Source: Deltaproteobacteria bacterium
Lineage (GTDB): Bacteria; Desulfobacterota; GWC2-55-46; JAJCZF01
NCBI GenBank assembly: GCA_029262535.1
Contig: JAJCZF010000058.1
Location: forward strand, 1 to 40,415
Direction: 5' to 3'
DNA: 40,415 nucleotides
Below the pieces are notes generated by a model, which worked only from the letters and a program-made list of their open reading frames with translations, made no database searches and was not told the DNA's origin. The translations under genes were made by a program, and so were the position numbers. Numbering within the stretch: the stretch's first letter is position 1; every line of letters begins with the position of its first letter. Positions 17,157 to 24,644 of the stretch are shown here, piece after piece.

Positions 17157-17666
17157 ATGGCTAAACCGGTTGTAGGAATATTAATGGGAAGCGACTCGGA
17201 CTTGGGGGTCATGAAGGCGGCCTCGGAGGTGCTTGACTCTTTTGCCATACCGCATGAGATGATGGTCTCGTCTGCCCACAGGACGCCGCATAAGACCGCC
17301 TCATACGCCCGTAACGCACAAAAGAAGGGCATAAAGGTCATCATAGCCGGAGCAGGCATGGCGGCCCACCTGGCGGGCTTTATGGCCGCTGAAACGACCC
17401 TGCCGGTAATCGGCGTGCCGATCGACGCGGGGCCGCTCAAGGGCATGGACGCGCTCTTGGCAACGGTACAGATGCCCGGTGGCGTGCCGGTTGCGACCGT
17501 ATCTATCGGAAAGGCCGGTGCAAAGAATGCCGGTATACTAGCGACTCAGATACTGGCGTTATCAGATGCAAAGCTTCGCACAAAGCTCAAAAACTATAAA
17601 AAGAAACTTGCCAAAGAGGTTGAAGAGAAGGCCGCGCGCCTTCAAGAGACCCTGAAGAGTCAATAA
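17157..17666 (+). CDS. purE: N5-carboxyaminoimidazole ribonucleotide mutase
   Basis: 169 residues from ATG 17157, the same length as E. coli PurE; GGAGG (17144-17148) lies 8 nt upstream. An in-frame TTG at 17142 would overlap the ribosome site and is rejected. It isomerises N5-CAIR to CAIR in purine synthesis. Motifs seen: GILMGSDSDLGVMK, VSSAHRTPHKT, IIAGAGMAAHLAGFMA, PVIGVPIDAGPLKGMDALLATVQMPGGVPVATV. The C-terminal ~30 residues are a charged helix. The ribosome site directly follows the AAAAAGATCAATTTTT end of a repeat. purK is not adjacent. It is probably co-transcribed with tsaC, 14 nt downstream. Confidence 0.96.
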   Translation: MAKPVVGILMGSDSDLGVMKAASEVLDSFAIPHEMMVSSAHRTPHKTASYARNAQKKGIKVIIAGAGMAAHLAGFMAAETTLPVIGVPIDAGPLKGMDALLATVQMPGGVPVATVSIGKAGAKNAGILATQILALSDAKLRTKLKNYKKKLAKEVEEKAARLQETLKSQ

Positions 17667-17680
17667 GAGACGGTAAGGCC

Positions 17681-18286
17681 TTGAAAAGTCCTCTGATAAT
17701 CCACAAAGCAGAGCCGCTTGAGCAGGCGGTAGTTGCCCTCAAAGAGGGGCTTGTCGTGGCCTATCCCACAGAGACACTCTACGGCCTCGCCGTGGACCCG
17801 TTTAATGAAGATGCGGTAAGCTCTCTATACGAGCTTAAGGGGCGCGAATTTACAGAACCGATACCGCTCATCATCGGCGAAATCGAGATGCTCGACCCGC
17901 TCGTCTCGGAGATACCAGAGGCCGGACGCTGGCTCATGGAACGATACTGGCCCGGACCGCTCACTATCATATTCAAGGCCTCCGACCGTCTGCCTAATAT
18001 ACTTACCGCCGGACGCGGAACCATCGCCATCCGCCTGAGCTCGTCAGCGACCGCGTGCGCACTTTCCGTCAAATCAGGCGGCCCGATCACCGCTACGAGC
18101 GCAAACCCCTCGGGCCAAAAGGCCCCGGTCGAAGCACTCGAAGTCATTGATTATTTTAAAGAAAAAATCCCTGTTATAATAGACGGAGGCCGACTATCCG
18201 GCAAACTCGGCTCTACCATAGTGAACGTAACCGGCCCGGAAGTAACGATACTACGGCAAGGCGACCTGCAAATCCAGCTGCCTTAA
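17681..18286 (+). CDS. tsaC: Threonylcarbamoyl-AMP synthase (YrdC/Sua5 family)
   Basis: 201 residues, the short YrdC-domain-only form without the Sua5 C-terminal domain. It makes threonylcarbamoyl-AMP from threonine, bicarbonate and ATP for the t6A37 modification of ANN-decoding tRNAs. Motifs: the substrate-binding VAYPTETLYGLAVDP, LYELKGRE, the WPGPLTIIF block, IAIRLSSSATA and GPITATSANPSGQ. The start is a TTG at 17681; AAGG sits only a few bases upstream and no ATG lies before the YPTET motif, so the start is fairly secure but the exact codon is not certain. It follows purE by 14 nt. Confidence 0.92.
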   Translation: MKSPLIIHKAEPLEQAVVALKEGLVVAYPTETLYGLAVDPFNEDAVSSLYELKGREFTEPIPLIIGEIEMLDPLVSEIPEAGRWLMERYWPGPLTIIFKASDRLPNILTAGRGTIAIRLSSSATACALSVKSGGPITATSANPSGQKAPVEALEVIDYFKEKIPVIIDGGRLSGKLGSTIVNVTGPEVTILRQGDLQIQLP

Positions 18287-18310
18287 GTTGATATTTACCT
18301 CAAAAAGTGC

Positions 18311-18337
18311 TAAAGTTTATTAAAGATATGCCGATAT
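18311..18337 (+). promoter_or_regulatory. Near-perfect sigma-28 (FliA) promoter
   Basis: TAAAGTTT (18311-18318), 11-nt spacer, GCCGATAT (18330-18337). The enterobacterial FliA consensus is TAAAGTTT-N11-GCCGATAA, so 15 of 16 specified bases match with exact spacing. It is 63 nt upstream of the flagellar-rod-like gene. Confidence 0.85.
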
Positions 18338-18400
18338 AATTCATATATCGCCTGATTACATTCTTTTTCAAAGAATCGTTTCTTGAACGGGGGAAACAAA

Positions 18401-18748
18401 ATGTCAATTATAAATACCTCTCTATCGGCAATGCAGGCTGCGACCGTACAGCACGACACGAGCGCCCAAAATATCGCCAACGTCAATACCGACGGCTTTA
18501 AAAAGCTTGAGGCCCGCCTCAACGAAGGCAAGGATGGCGGTGTCGTCGTATCTATAGGGCAATCCAAAGAAGAGGCCTCCACGCCCGACTACCAGGTACT
18601 CGGCAACAAAGCGGCAGGCCGCTCGAATGTGGATCTCGCAACCGAAACGTTAAACTCCAAAAGCGCAAAAAATATGCTCGAAGTAAATATTAAAGCCGCT
18701 CAGACGACAGACGAGATGGCACAGAGGGTTATTGATATAAAGGCATAA
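18401..18748 (+). CDS. Short flagellar rod/hook-family protein
   Basis: 115 residues from ATG 18401, with a GGGGGAAA ribosome site 6-11 nt upstream. The N-terminus (SIINTSLSAMQAATVQHDTSAQNIANVNTDGFK) is the flagellar basal-body rod signature shared by FlgB, FlgC, FlgF, FlgG and FlgE. The C-terminus (NVDLATETLNSKSAKNMLEVNIKAAQTTDEMAQRVIDIKA) matches their C-terminal helix. Only ~40 residues lie between, so it is a minimal rod-like subunit, shorter than FlgC (~135-140). No other flagellar gene is in the window. The sigma-28 promoter predicts late-class expression, whereas rod genes are usually middle-class. It could be an accessory rod, hook or filament-associated part. Confidence 0.85.
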   Translation: MSIINTSLSAMQAATVQHDTSAQNIANVNTDGFKKLEARLNEGKDGGVVVSIGQSKEEASTPDYQVLGNKAAGRSNVDLATETLNSKSAKNMLEVNIKAAQTTDEMAQRVIDIKA

Positions 18749-18772
18749 TCACCCCATAATACGAACTAATAA

Positions 18773-18805
18773 GGCCGCTTCCGATCATACCGGAGGCGGC
18801 CTTTT
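18773..18805 (+). terminator. Rho-independent terminator after the rod-like gene
   Basis: GGCCGCTTCCG, 7-nt loop, CGGAGGCGGCC (18773-18801; one G-T pair), followed by TTTT. Confidence 0.85.
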
Positions 18806-18844
18806 CATATTATGAGCTATATTCGGATCAAATCCAAAAAGCCC

Positions 18845-18872
18845 TAAAGCCCAACCCCAAAATAACCGATAA
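18845..18872 (+). promoter_or_regulatory. Second sigma-28-like promoter
   Basis: TAAA (18845-18848), 16-nt spacer, ACCGATAA (18865-18872). The -10 matches GCCGATAA at seven of eight bases; the spacer is one longer than the usual 15. It lies between a terminator and the 43-residue ORF. A TATAAT overlaps at 18873-18878, so a sigma-70 reading is also possible, though no -35 fits. Confidence 0.45.
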
Positions 18873-18936
18873 TATAATTGTAAGAAGCAGAACCGTGAAA
18901 GGATTCACGAACCCAGAACCAAGGATGGTGGGCAAA

Positions 18937-19068
18937 ATGTCTCTTATGCAGCACTACCTCAATAGCATGCACATCTACTGCAGATTAAGGAAAATAGGAA
19001 TTAAACAAGAGAGGGCACGCTCCTTAGCCCGTGGGTGGGAGCGTTACATACACCCGATAATATACTGA
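18937..19068 (+). CDS. Small basic protein of 43 residues, unrecognised
   Basis: Runs from ATG 18937 to TGA 19066-19068. It begins MSLMQHYLNSMHIYCRLRKI, continues with a strongly basic stretch (KQERARSLARGWERY) and ends HPIIY. Helical and amphipathic by eye, without a signal peptide. AAGGA (18921-18925) and GGTGGG (18927-18932) precede it; an in-frame ATG at 18925 would add four residues but overlaps the AAGGA. A sigma-28-like promoter lies 65 nt upstream and a 6-bp hairpin with an AGGA loop (18894-18909) sits in the leader. It is followed by an 11-bp perfect inverted repeat. Its position after a sigma-28-driven rod-like gene suggests a motility link, as an inference. It could still be a chance ORF. 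Confidence 0.55.
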   Translation: MSLMQHYLNSMHIYCRLRKIGIKQERARSLARGWERYIHPIIY

Positions 19069-19102
19069 GAAAAAACTTAAAAACTTCTTCAAGACTCCCC
19101 GA

Positions 19103-19138
19103 AGCCGCGGCAATTGTCCCGTAAAAGTTGCCGCGGCT
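19103..19138. terminator. Perfect 11-bp inverted repeat after the 43-residue ORF
   Basis: AGCCGCGGCAA (19103-19113) and TTGCCGCGGCT (19128-19138) with a 14-nt loop. A stable GC-rich stem 34 nt after the stop codon. No U-tract follows (CTCACCCCCG), so it is either a Rho-aided terminator or another structural repeat. Confidence 0.55.
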
Positions 19139-19680
19139 CTCACCCCCGCACAGTGTGCGGAGCCAATTTCGCGATGTAAATTTCTAGATACCTGAGGTCT
19201 TTCATCCGCGTCTAAATTTCATTAAGACCGAAAGTTTTTTCCATACCAGCACAGTGTGCGGAGCCAATTTCGCGCACACGGTCGTGTGTTTCTTTCGCGT
19301 ATCAAATCTTTGACCTCTAGAAATTCCTTGCCCGCGCCTTAAATTTATTTAAAGATTAGAAGTTCCTCGACACACAAGTCTGTTTTTATTTTCGCGAAGC
19401 AAGCCCTTAGGCGAGCTAAGAGTTCTTTACCCGCGCATAAAACTTTATGGAAAGATTAGAGGTGTTCTCCAAGGTCAGGGCGGGATATGAAATAGAAAGC
19501 AATGCGTATGTCTTATACGCGAGCTTCATATTTTACACCTCAACGCAGAATTGAGTTGAAAAATTAGAGATTTTTTCCAAGTTTAAGGCGAAGCGTAGAT
19601 CAAAAAGCGGAGCGTGGTCTTTCACGTGAGCATTTTTTATCTGCGCTTCAACGCAGAAATTGGGAAAAAGATCAATTTTT
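19139..19680 (+). repeat. Cluster of degenerate repeat units (three to four module 1, two module 2)
   Basis: 542 nt without a gene. Module 1 units are GCACAGTGTGC plus GGAGCCAATTTCGCG at 19148-19173 and, identical over 26 nt, at 19249-19274. CACACG-GT-CGTGTG with TTTCGCG follows at 19275-19299, and a decayed unit ending TTTTCGCG is at about 19370-19396. Linkers resembling GCGxxTAAAxTTTATxxAAAGATTAGA recur near 19209, 19334 and 19434. Two module 2 palindromes complete the cluster at ~19443-19556 and 19559-19680. The right end runs into the stop codon of the minus-strand gene. Confidence 0.75.
19559..19680. repeat. Module 2 palindrome, 122 bp
   Basis: Left arm AAAAATTAGAGATTTTTTCC and right arm GGAAAAAGATCAATTTTT pair imperfectly. 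Inside, GGCGAAGCGTAGATCAAAAA pairs with the arm ending TTTTTATCTGCGCTTC. The exact centre is CGTG-GTCTTT-CACG (19613-19626). The first A of the minus-strand end forms the TGA of the gene at 19680. Confidence 0.75.
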
Positions 19681-21188
19681 CAGTGCCAGGGAATGTGGTC
19701 TATGTATAGAATGTCGCCGCTCAGGGATATGCGCGTTACTTCGCCTATGCCGTAGACCTTCATCCAGGGCTTTAGGGCCCGACCGAAGGCCAGCCTGTTA
19801 TAGGGTTTCTCCAAGAGCTCCGTTATCTCGCGCCGGAGCTGCTTGATCACATCTTCTTCATAACTCGCATAAAGTTTTTTGCAGATATCCACGGGGCCGT
19901 AATCACACGAACTGCCCATACCGCGAAAGTCGCCTATTACTTCGATCTTTTTATAATCAGCGACTATAAGGCCGTCGAGAGGCGCCGGCATAAATTCAAG
20001 GACCACACGAAGGTTGTCGAGCTGTATCTCGGGCGGATCCGGCGCGCCGCCCCCCTCGCTCTCTCCTATAAACTCGTCGTGCAGATTCTCAAAATATAAA
20101 GTCATCACATAACCGTTGCTCTTTGTCGAGACCTGGACCACATCGAGATTTATATCGTTAATATAATAATGCGGATTGCCAAAGTACGGATAGGGGCGTC
20201 CGTCTTGATTCGTTAGCGAAAAGTTATATTCCGGCAATGTCAGAAGCGTACGCATACCACCCATGGAGTCGGGAAGTTTTATATAAGAATCGTGCTTTTT
20301 CATACTACTGCCGTTCTTCGAGCCGTAATTGTTGAGATGTATACGAGCATCCGAAAAGATATCCTGCACGGCGGAGGCCAACATCAGCGACGGCATCTCT
20401 TCCTGCTTTACCACGGTAATGGGCACGCTGTTGGAGTGGCGATGATGAACATGCGAGAGGCCGGTATCTATAAGCAGTTCGTGCCTGCCGTAAAGCACCT
20501 CGCCGGTTACCTTGGCGGTTATGCGCTCGTTGGTCCAGTCGATTACGTCAATATGCCTCTCGGCTCCGGGCTCGGCTATCGAAACACGCCTGTAGTGGCC
20601 CGGTTTATTTGTTCTAAAGTCCGTGCCCTTTATCTCTATAAGATCGCCCTTGAAGGCGTAGTCCGGGGCAGATGTAATATTCGGCTTTGGATACTTGCCG
20701 GTCTCGACCCGCGCCACACCGCAGCGCGTCACGAGGTAATAGACATGAAGCCCTTCTTTCAGATCCCCGGCCTTCATGCGGCGCACCCACAGGGCGCTGA
20801 CCGACTCGCCCTTGGGCTCACCTGGTCCTATCGTCTCACCCTCTCTGAGAAATACCGGATGGGGCCAGTACTGACCTTTCGCATTGAGCACATTCCAACG
20901 GAGTTCTATATACTGAGTAGGCCATACAGATAGCCCCTCGGGCTTAGCGCGAAAGCTTATATTGGGCCTGTCAGGGGCCGAGCACCTCTCGGCGGCCTTT
21001 GATATATCGGTTATGGGAGCGGTATCAAGATTATCGAAAACGCCGGACGCCAGTGCATCGGCATTTAAAGGTAGGAATATAAATAGAGCAACAAGAAGAA
21101 ACGTCCAAATAGAGATGGCCGAGCTAACCGAGATGGCCGACGTCCGTCCGAAAAGAATTCTCTGCCTCTCTATAATAGACTCAAGCAT
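19680..21188 (-). CDS. Exported protein of unknown function with an IPT/TIG-like domain
   Basis: 502 residues from ATG 21188, which has GAGG 5-6 nt upstream; the TTG at 21206 is less likely. A hydrophobic segment (~residues 18-42) is a signal peptide or anchor, so the bulk is periplasmic or surface-exposed. Residues ~165-275 (KPNITSAPDYAFKGDLIEIKGTDF) look like an IPT/TIG immunoglobulin-like fold. Before it is a region with WPTQYIELRWNVL. The C-terminal half has two CGP-type cysteines (CDYGPVDICKKLY) and no catalytic motif I recognise. No named family can be given. It ends IPWH, with the TGA formed by the adjoining palindromic repeat. It stands alone, without an evident operon. Confidence 0.7.
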   Translation of the reverse strand: MLESIIERQRILFGRTSAISVSSAISIWTFLLVALFIFLPLNADALASGVFDNLDTAPITDISKAAERCSAPDRPNISFRAKPEGLSVWPTQYIELRWNVLNAKGQYWPHPVFLREGETIGPGEPKGESVSALWVRRMKAGDLKEGLHVYYLVTRCGVARVETGKYPKPNITSAPDYAFKGDLIEIKGTDFRTNKPGHYRRVSIAEPGAERHIDVIDWTNERITAKVTGEVLYGRHELLIDTGLSHVHHRHSNSVPITVVKQEEMPSLMLASAVQDIFSDARIHLNNYGSKNGSSMKKHDSYIKLPDSMGGMRTLLTLPEYNFSLTNQDGRPYPYFGNPHYYINDINLDVVQVSTKSNGYVMTLYFENLHDEFIGESEGGGAPDPPEIQLDNLRVVLEFMPAPLDGLIVADYKKIEVIGDFRGMGSSCDYGPVDICKKLYASYEEDVIKQLRREITELLEKPYNRLAFGRALKPWMKVYGIGEVTRISLSGDILYIDHIPWH

Positions 21189-21475
21189 CGAAACCTCGCC
21201 ATCCAACCAAAAAAAGGCCGGAATCCCGCATTAAGTACGCGCCCTTACCTCCGGCGTAAAACTCCTATTGATCATACGAATTGTAAGTATATGATTTTTT
21301 ACCAGATTTAACGGTGTAGTGTCAAGGTTTATGATCTCTTCCTACAAAGTATACCGAGTCAATCTTGTGCGGCAAATATTTTGTGGGCCCAGGAAGCGGA
21401 GCCACCCTGTCACAGTCTCCTGTTTACGGTTGATTTAAGAGGAAAGAACTATAAATATCTTCAAGGCAGACGAAA

Positions 21476-21581
21476 ATGGGGGTTTACAAGAAGGGCAAGA
21501 ACTGATACATTGACCTCTGTGTTAAATGGCGTCTCATGCGGACCTGGATATTGTTCTGATCGAATCCGCCCTAAGCCTTAA
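21476..21581 (+). pseudogene. Remnant of a tyrosine recombinase (integrase) N-terminus
   Basis: From ATG 21476 the frame reads MGVYKKGKN, stop, YIDLCV. In the next frame VNG follows, and a few codons later RIRPKP and a stop. Phage-type integrases commonly begin MGVYKKGKNWYIDFYVNG...RIGPS, so this looks like an integrase start carrying a Trp-to-stop change and a one-base frameshift, truncated after ~35 codons. It lies ~80 nt before two tRNA genes, typical integration sites. Identification rests on a short motif. Confidence 0.5.
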
Positions 21582-21663
21582 CCCCACGATCTACATCTTT
21601 TTTAGGCGCCGGGCTACAGGCAAGAAAGCTGAAATGCCTGCAACTACTTGAAATGATTACGTT

Positions 21664-21740
21664 GCGCCTGTAGCTCAGTTGGATAGAGCATCGGCCTCCG
21701 AAGCCGAGGGTCGGAGGTTCGAATCCTCTCAGGCGCACCA
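21664..21740 (+). tRNA. tRNA-Arg (anticodon CCG)
   Basis: 77 nt with encoded CCA. Acceptor GCGCCTG/CAGGCGC is fully paired; the D-arm is GCTCAGTTGGATAGAGC; the anticodon stem TCGGC/GCCGA holds the loop CTCCGAA, giving anticodon CCG; the T-arm is GGAGGTTCGAATCCT. It decodes CGG. Confidence 0.96.
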
Positions 21741-21758
21741 TTATAGAAATTAAAGTTT

Positions 21759-21834
<76 letters not shown>

Positions 21835-21842
21835 AACATAAC

Positions 21843-21880
21843 AAGGGGTTACGAGATTTCTCGTAACCCCTTTTCTTTTT
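21843..21880 (+). terminator. Rho-independent terminator of the tRNA-Arg/tRNA-Lys transcript
   Basis: Perfect 14-bp arms AAGGGGTTACGAGA (21843-21856) and TCTCGTAACCCCTT (21859-21872), then TTCTTTTT. Confidence 0.93.
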
Positions 21881-21890
21881 AGAAATATAA

Positions 21891-21912
21891 TTGGCATCCA
21901 TTTTGGTATCCA
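21891..21912. repeat. Short direct repeat downstream of tRNA-Lys
   Basis: TTGGCATCCA (21891-21900) and TTGGTATCCA (21903-21912), nine of ten bases alike, 2 nt apart. Repeats of this look occur near integrase genes at tRNA loci, so this may be a scar of an integrated element. Low certainty. Confidence 0.35.
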
Positions 21913-21923
21913 CTTTAACACAT

Positions 21924-22187
21924 TTATTTTCCTTTATAGAACCCAAGAGAGAAAAACCGCCATGGCGAAGAAGCAAAATTCATAGAGTTCTCCCTGTACT
22001 CAATACCCCTAAAGCCTATCTCAGAATAATACCTTTCGATTAAAAATCGACAATTGACAAAACGGGCATAGTATTTTATAAAAAATCTGTCATACTGGTA
22101 ATAATTGTTAGCTGCTACAATTTGGGACTTTGACTTCGCTGTCTCGTGGTCCATTGAAGCCGCCATTACAGTCGTCTGGGCAACCAT
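21924..22187 (-). CDS. Possible hypothetical protein beside the tRNA genes
   Basis: 87 residues from ATG 22187 with no clear ribosome site; three further in-frame ATGs follow. The first third is Ala/Thr/Met-rich (MVAQTTVMAASMDHETAKSKSQIVAANN). The rest is aromatic-rich (YYQYDRFFIKYYARF), with no membrane segment or motif I know. Its base composition is more AT-rich than neighbouring genes. It may be a remnant of an integrated element downstream of tRNA-Lys, or not coding. About 90 nt of AT-rich sequence separates it from the PBP1C fragment upstream. Confidence 0.3.
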   Translation of the reverse strand: MVAQTTVMAASMDHETAKSKSQIVAANNYYQYDRFFIKYYARFVNCRFLIERYYSEIGFRGIEYRENSMNFASSPWRFFSLGFYKGK

Positions 22188-22275
22188 CTCAGCATCTATT
22201 TGATGATAGATTCAAGTAAGAATCATTTTTTTAATTGTGATATCTTATCAGCTTCAGACTTTCTCAAAAGAATCC

Positions 22276-22794
22276 TTACTCTACCAGTACGACCTTAAGG
22301 GGTCTGGAGTCGTGGCGGCCATCTTCATCTATCACCCTTACGATAAAGTCGCCTTGACGCGGGCTCCATAATACAGACTCTCCTTTAACGCCCCTTCCAA
22401 TAAATTTTTCATTGAGAAACCAGTATAGGTCCCCCGAGTCGGCATCTGAAACTGCCGCAAAAGGGATCTTATCTTTTCTATCGCCAAAGGAGCGCAGGTT
22501 ATAGACCACTCCTCTTCTGGGCGAGCTGATCTTTGGAGCTATCCCGCCGATAACCCTCTCGCTCAGGTCACAGTCCGGGCCGTAAGGTGGCGGGCTCCTT
22601 CTCGGTATACCGGCGCGGCTAAATATCTTTTGTATATCCGAGGGCCAAAACTCGTAGACCTTGCCGATTGTAGGACCGTTTGAAGTCGCGCCGCTGCCGC
22701 AACTGCGAAGACCTGTAAGCGCGTCAAGCCTCACATCTCTGTGGATATCGCATTTCTTTATAGGAGAAAGACCGGGTATAAAGTCTGCCTTCAT
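22276..22794 (-). CDS. C-terminal part of interrupted penicillin-binding protein 1C (BiPBP_C domain)
   Basis: 172 residues in the same frame as the ORF at 22798-24639, separated from it only by TAG (22798-22800) and one Thr codon. FIPGLSPIKKCDIH continues the conserved PBP1C segment that normally follows SGYLPSPHC. ISSPRRGVVYNL through LYWFLNEKFIG, GESVLWSPRQGDFIVRVIDEDGRHDSRPLKV is the BiPBP_C domain that ends PBP1C proteins. So this is not an independent gene but the tail of pbpC. It could be made by amber readthrough or by restart at ATG 22794, though no ribosome site precedes that ATG. It may simply be untranslated. Confidence 0.85.
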   Translation of the reverse strand: MKADFIPGLSPIKKCDIHRDVRLDALTGLRSCGSGATSNGPTIGKVYEFWPSDIQKIFSRAGIPRRSPPPYGPDCDLSERVIGGIAPKISSPRRGVVYNLRSFGDRKDKIPFAAVSDADSGDLYWFLNEKFIGRGVKGESVLWSPRQGDFIVRVIDEDGRHDSRPLKVVLVE

Positions 22795-22797
22795 AGT

Positions 22798-24639
22798 CTA
22801 GTTACAATGCGGGGACGGAAGGTATCCCGATATGGCGCAGACCTGAAGCTCTGTAATCTTTTCAGGCGGGGTTTTTGAAAATCCGGCGGGTTCGAGATTC
22901 ATGTCACTTATGGCATCTATCATCTCAAACATAAGAGGCGCGGCGGCTCCACGCCCTTTATAGGCAGGATTGCCTTCTCCGTTAAAATTACCCACCCAAA
23001 CGGCAAGCACGTATGGACCGGTAACGGCAATGGACCACGCGTCCCTGTAACCGTAAGATGTGCCTGTCTTCCAATATACCGGCATGGAGGGCACGGCCCA
23101 CCTATCGCTAAGCTTTCGGTTCGGCCTTGGGTTAGCCTTTAGGATATCAAGGGCGAGATAGGCCGCCTCCGCGCTTAAAAGCCTTCGGCTCTGACCGGCG
23201 GTCTCTTTAGCCAGAGAACTGTCTTTCAGAGTTCGGAGCGGCCTGAAGATACCGCGATTTGCGAGCATGGCGTATAACCTTACAAGCTCTTCCATAGTCA
23301 TCTCAGCCCCGCCAAGCACTAACGCAAGGCCGTAAAATTCCCGCGTCCTCAGATCCGACACCGAAGCCTTTTCTAAAAAACCGTAGAGGTCCGGCCCTGA
23401 GAGGCGGTTGGCGAGCGAGAGCGCAGGGATATTTCGACTACGTATGAGCGCGTCTTTGGCCTTTATCGGCCCCTCGAATTCATGATCGAAATTCTCCGGG
23501 CTGTATTCGCCGAAACCGGTCGGCGAGTCCTTTAACATTGTGAGCGGGTGTATGAGCCCCTGGTCCATGGCGAGTCCATATATCATCGGTTTAAGTGTAG
23601 AACCGGGCGAGCGTTTTGCAATGGTGCCGTTTACCTGCCCTTCTATAGCATTATCGAAAAAGTCAACGGAGCCGAGCACGGCTAAGACTTCCATCGTCCG
23701 ATAATCTAAAAGCATAGCCGAGGTATTAGAGAGTCCCTCGTTTCGTTTTCGTTCTATATAACTTGCGGCCCTGCTCTCCAAAACCCTTTGCAGACGCATA
23801 TCGAGCGTGGACCTTATCTTTATAAGATCGCGGTTCTTATCGTCCTTTAATAGTGCATCCACAAAGTGCGGTCCAAGAAATGGTAGCGTGGACCTTGCTC
23901 CGACGCTCATTGGCAGCGAGAGCAAATTGTTTCTTCCGGCATCTTCGGGATGTGCGGCGATCCATTTATCATAGAGCGCGGACCTTGCAAGGACCAGGCT
24001 TTTATTCTCGCTATCGGTCAGACCGCGCGGGCTTCTCCGCGCAGGGCTCTGCGGTATGACGGCAAGCGTCAGTGCCTCTTCCAGTGTAAGCTCGTAGGCG
24101 TCCTTATTAAAGTATACGAGACTCGCCGCGCCGACCCCGACTACATTGCCACCGTAAGGAACAAGGTTCAGATATGCCTCCAATATCTCGTTCTTTGAAT
24201 AGTGGCGTTCGAGTTGAACGGCCTTGAGGATTTGATAGAATTTACCGGTTATAGTCCTGGACTTTATGCCGTAACGCACGCGGGCGAGCTGCATAGTTAT
24301 GGTAGAGCCGCCGACCCTGCGCCCTCCGTCGCCTTTAAGATATGTGGAGACAAAGGCCCTGCCAAGGGCATAGGGGTTGACGCCGGGATGGGTTCGGAAA
24401 TGGCGGTCTTCGTGAAGCAGTGTGGCGCTAATAAGGGCCGGAGAGATATCGATAAGCGGCTCGCGCAACCTGAAGAGACCGTCACCGGCAAGCGTCAGGC
24501 GCAGTAACTTGCCGTGCCTGTCGTATACCGCCCTTGAAAAATCCACGCCGTCCAAGAGCGGCGGCCTTGGGATAAGCGCATATATAAGAAAAGAAAGGGC
24601 GATAAAGATCAAGGCCGGGAGAAGTACGGACCGTCTCAT
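22798..24639 (-). CDS. pbpC: Penicillin-binding protein 1C, cut by an in-frame amber codon
   Basis: 613 residues before the TAG; with the downstream part the protein would be ~787, near the usual ~770. It is a bifunctional class A PBP. Order: membrane anchor (~6-24), GT51 glycosyltransferase with catalytic Glu in LLHEDRHF (E77) and GGSTITMQLAR (111-120), then transpeptidase with STLK (S347-K350), SRN (401-403) and KTG (524-526). All catalytic residues are intact. It ends ISGYLPSPHCN then TAG, exactly where family members continue into the C-terminal domain. It starts 5 nt after the stop of the alpha-2-macroglobulin gene, the classic yfhM-pbpC pairing, in which cross-linking is coupled to a periplasmic protease trap. 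Confidence 0.93.
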   Translation of the reverse strand: MRRSVLLPALIFIALSFLIYALIPRPPLLDGVDFSRAVYDRHGKLLRLTLAGDGLFRLREPLIDISPALISATLLHEDRHFRTHPGVNPYALGRAFVSTYLKGDGGRRVGGSTITMQLARVRYGIKSRTITGKFYQILKAVQLERHYSKNEILEAYLNLVPYGGNVVGVGAASLVYFNKDAYELTLEEALTLAVIPQSPARRSPRGLTDSENKSLVLARSALYDKWIAAHPEDAGRNNLLSLPMSVGARSTLPFLGPHFVDALLKDDKNRDLIKIRSTLDMRLQRVLESRAASYIERKRNEGLSNTSAMLLDYRTMEVLAVLGSVDFFDNAIEGQVNGTIAKRSPGSTLKPMIYGLAMDQGLIHPLTMLKDSPTGFGEYSPENFDHEFEGPIKAKDALIRSRNIPALSLANRLSGPDLYGFLEKASVSDLRTREFYGLALVLGGAEMTMEELVRLYAMLANRGIFRPLRTLKDSSLAKETAGQSRRLLSAEAAYLALDILKANPRPNRKLSDRWAVPSMPVYWKTGTSYGYRDAWSIAVTGPYVLAVWVGNFNGEGNPAYKGRGAAAPLMFEMIDAISDMNLEPAGFSKTPPEKITELQVCAISGYLPSPHCN

Positions 24640-24644
24640 GAGAA

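Noticed and set aside
19139..19680. CRISPR-like look of repeated units with variable inserts
   Set aside because: Units differ in length and sequence, the variable parts are themselves hairpins, and no cas gene is present.
21599..21640. Inverted similarity to the tRNA-Arg 5' end as an att duplication
   Set aside because: Only a short, imperfect match (GGCTACAGGC against GCCTGTAGCTC) in inverted orientation, which does not fit an att direct repeat.
22798..22800. Pyrrolysine or genome-wide TAG recoding
   Set aside because: Many intact genes in the window end with TAG at the expected length, and PBP1C is not a known pyrrolysine protein.
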